Below are positions 62,874-64,000 of a stretch of DNA of 64,000 bases, piece after piece. Position 1 is the first letter of the stretch; each line of letters begins with the position of its first letter. Position numbers and translations under genes: made by a program. Below the pieces are notes generated by a model. That model was not told the DNA's origin and did not search any database. It saw nothing but the letters and a program-made list of their open reading frames with translations. This DNA is from Streptomyces sp. SLBN-31 (GTDB lineage: Bacteria; Actinomycetota; Actinomycetes; Streptomycetales; Streptomycetaceae), in the NCBI RefSeq assembly GCF_006715395.1, contig NZ_VFNC01000003.1:248001-312000 (forward strand). Direction: 5' to 3'.

Positions 62874-64000
62874 TCACGTCAGGCCCAGGGCCGGCATCAG
62901 GTAGTAGAAGCCGAACACCGCCGCGACGACGTACATCGCCACCGGGACCTCCCGCCCCCGGCCCGCGGCCAGGCGCAGGACGGCGAAGGTGAGGAAGCCC
63001 ATGCCGATGCCGTTGGTGATCGAGTAGGTGAACGGCATCATCACCATCGTCACGAAGGCCGGGATGGCGATCGTGTAGTCCGCCCAGTCGATCTCCTTGA
63101 CCGAGCCGGCCAGGATCAGGAAGCCGACCGCGAGCAGGGCCGGGGTGGCCGCCTGGGAGGGGACCATGGTGGCCACGGGGGTCAGGAACAGCGCGACGGC
63201 GAACAGCGCGCCGGTCACGACGTTCGCGAAGCCGGTGCGGGCGCCCTCGCCGACGCCGGCCGTGGACTCCACGAAGCAGGTGGTGGCGGAGGAGGAGCTG
63301 GCGCCGCCCGCGGCGACCGCGATGCCGTCGACGAAGAGGACCTTGTTGATGCCCGGCATCTCGCCGTTGGCGTTGGTCAGCTTCGCCTCGTCGCTGACGC
63401 CCATGATCGTGCCCATCGCGTCGAAGAAGCACGACAGCAGGACCGTGAAGACGAACAGGACACCGGTCAGCACGCCGACCTTGGAGAAGCCGCCGAACAG
63501 GCTGACCTTGCCGATCAGGCCGAAGTCGGGGGTCGCGAGCGGGTTGCCCGGCCACTTGGGCGTCGTCAGACCCCAGGACGGCACTTTCGCGACCGCGTTG
63601 ATGATCACGGCGAGGACCGTCATCGTCACGATCGAGATCAGGATCGCGCCGGGGACCTTGCGCACGATGAGCGCCAGGGTGAGCAGCGCGCCGAGGATGA
63701 AGACCAGCACCGGCCAGCCGTTGAGGTGACCGTCGGCACCGAGCTGGAGCGGGACGGTGGTCTGGGCGGCGTCCGGGATGCGCGAGACGAAGCCGGAGTC
63801 GACGAGCCCGATCAGCATGATGAACAGGCCGATACCGATCGAGATCGCCTTGCGCAGGCTGTAGGGGACGGCGTTCATGACGCGCTCGCGCAGGCCGGTG
63901 GCGACCAGCAGCATCACGACGAGACCCGCCAGGACGACCATGCCCATGGCGTCCGGCCACGACATCCGGGGCGCCAGCTGGAGCGCGACGACCGAGTTCA
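62874..64000 (-). CDS. NCS2/AzgA-type purine permease (partial, start beyond the window)
   Basis: The C-terminal 375 residues of a multi-pass permease of the AzgA (guanine/hypoxanthine/adenine) branch of NCS2. VLFVFTVLLSCFFDAMGTIM is helix 8 with the conserved Asp, and SSSATTCFVESTAGVGEGAR is the purine-binding loop with Glu. About ten membrane segments are visible in this part. The reading frame stays open to the last base, so the N-terminus lies outside. It probably takes up hypoxanthine or guanine by proton symport. Confidence 0.92.
   Translation of the reverse strand, partial: NSVVALQLAPRMSWPDAMGMVVLAGLVVMLLVATGLRERVMNAVPYSLRKAISIGIGLFIMLIGLVDSGFVSRIPDAAQTTVPLQLGADGHLNGWPVLVFILGALLTLALIVRKVPGAILISIVTMTVLAVIINAVAKVPSWGLTTPKWPGNPLATPDFGLIGKVSLFGGFSKVGVLTGVLFVFTVLLSCFFDAMGTIMGVSDEAKLTNANGEMPGINKVLFVDGIAVAAGGASSSSATTCFVESTAGVGEGARTGFANVVTGALFAVALFLTPVATMVPSQAATPALLAVGFLILAGSVKEIDWADYTIAIPAFVTMVMMPFTYSITNGIGMGFLTFAVLRLAAGRGREVPVAMYVVAAVFGFYYLMPALGLT

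Overview
The window is high-GC actinobacterial chromosome and almost certainly Streptomyces. Third codon positions are nearly all G/C, GTG and TTG starts are common, and many genes overlap by the ATGA or GTGA junction typical of translational coupling. The gene set is characteristic of the genus: a conservon with two cytochromes P450, a DmdR-type iron regulator, an NsdA-like regulator, an XRE/DUF397 pair, a RidA-GNAT fusion and a cellulase preceded by a CebR-type operator. From memory, the order resembles the SCO44xx to SCO43xx core region of S. coelicolor, read in the descending direction. No tRNA, rRNA, CRISPR array, prophage or complete insertion sequence was seen.

Layout. 1-4 kb: an acyl-CoA dehydrogenase and an amidohydrolase diverge from an acyl-CoA ligase across two matching operator-like palindromes. 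4-7 kb: an EF-hand protein, a STAS anti-anti-sigma factor, an ECF-like sigma factor and its coupled zinc-finger anti-sigma protein. 7-18 kb: purU, a solute-binding lipoprotein, a membrane protein with repeated ATQ motifs, an NsdA-like regulator, an ABC transporter and an alpha/beta hydrolase that carries a TTA codon and lacks its nucleophile serine. 18-25 kb: a DmdR/IdeR iron regulator, a SIS protein, a PAS/GAF protein, a RidA-GNAT fusion, a citrate synthase and pdxH, with a probable small transcript beside the citrate synthase gene. 25-35 kb: a tightly coupled eight-gene minus-strand operon for acyl-CoA catabolism (TIGR03084 protein, AtuA-like protein, acyl-CoA carboxylase beta and alpha, acyl-CoA dehydrogenase, 4-coumarate-CoA-ligase-like enzyme, enoyl-CoA hydratase, TetR), with a perfect palindrome upstream of its first gene. 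35.1-35.9 kb: a degenerate minisatellite. 36-42 kb: an EamA transporter, an ABC exporter preceded by a short Pro/Lys-rich peptide gene, and a large FAD/Fe-S oxidase. 42.5-48 kb: a conservon (cvnA, cvnB, cvnC, CYP157-like and CYP154-like P450s) with no cvnD GTPase. 48-54 kb: serC, a secreted peptidase, a secreted GH5-CBM2 cellulase and a secreted propeller-like protein. 54-61 kb: small accessory genes, several of them visibly broken. 61-64 kb: a MarR-MFS pair and a purine permease that runs off the end.

The observations most worth following are the conservon without cvnD, where the P450 start occupies the place expected for cvnD; the peptide gene, hairpin and exporter behind a pair of perfect 11-bp direct repeats; the 27-bp minisatellite that begins inside a transporter stop codon; the small-transcript locus at 22.75-23.0 kb; the six ATQ-type motifs that fit an FHA phosphothreonine target; and two cases where dispersed Streptomyces intergenic repeats have entered coding sequence, one interrupting a GNAT gene and one supplying the C-terminus of a biotin carboxylase.
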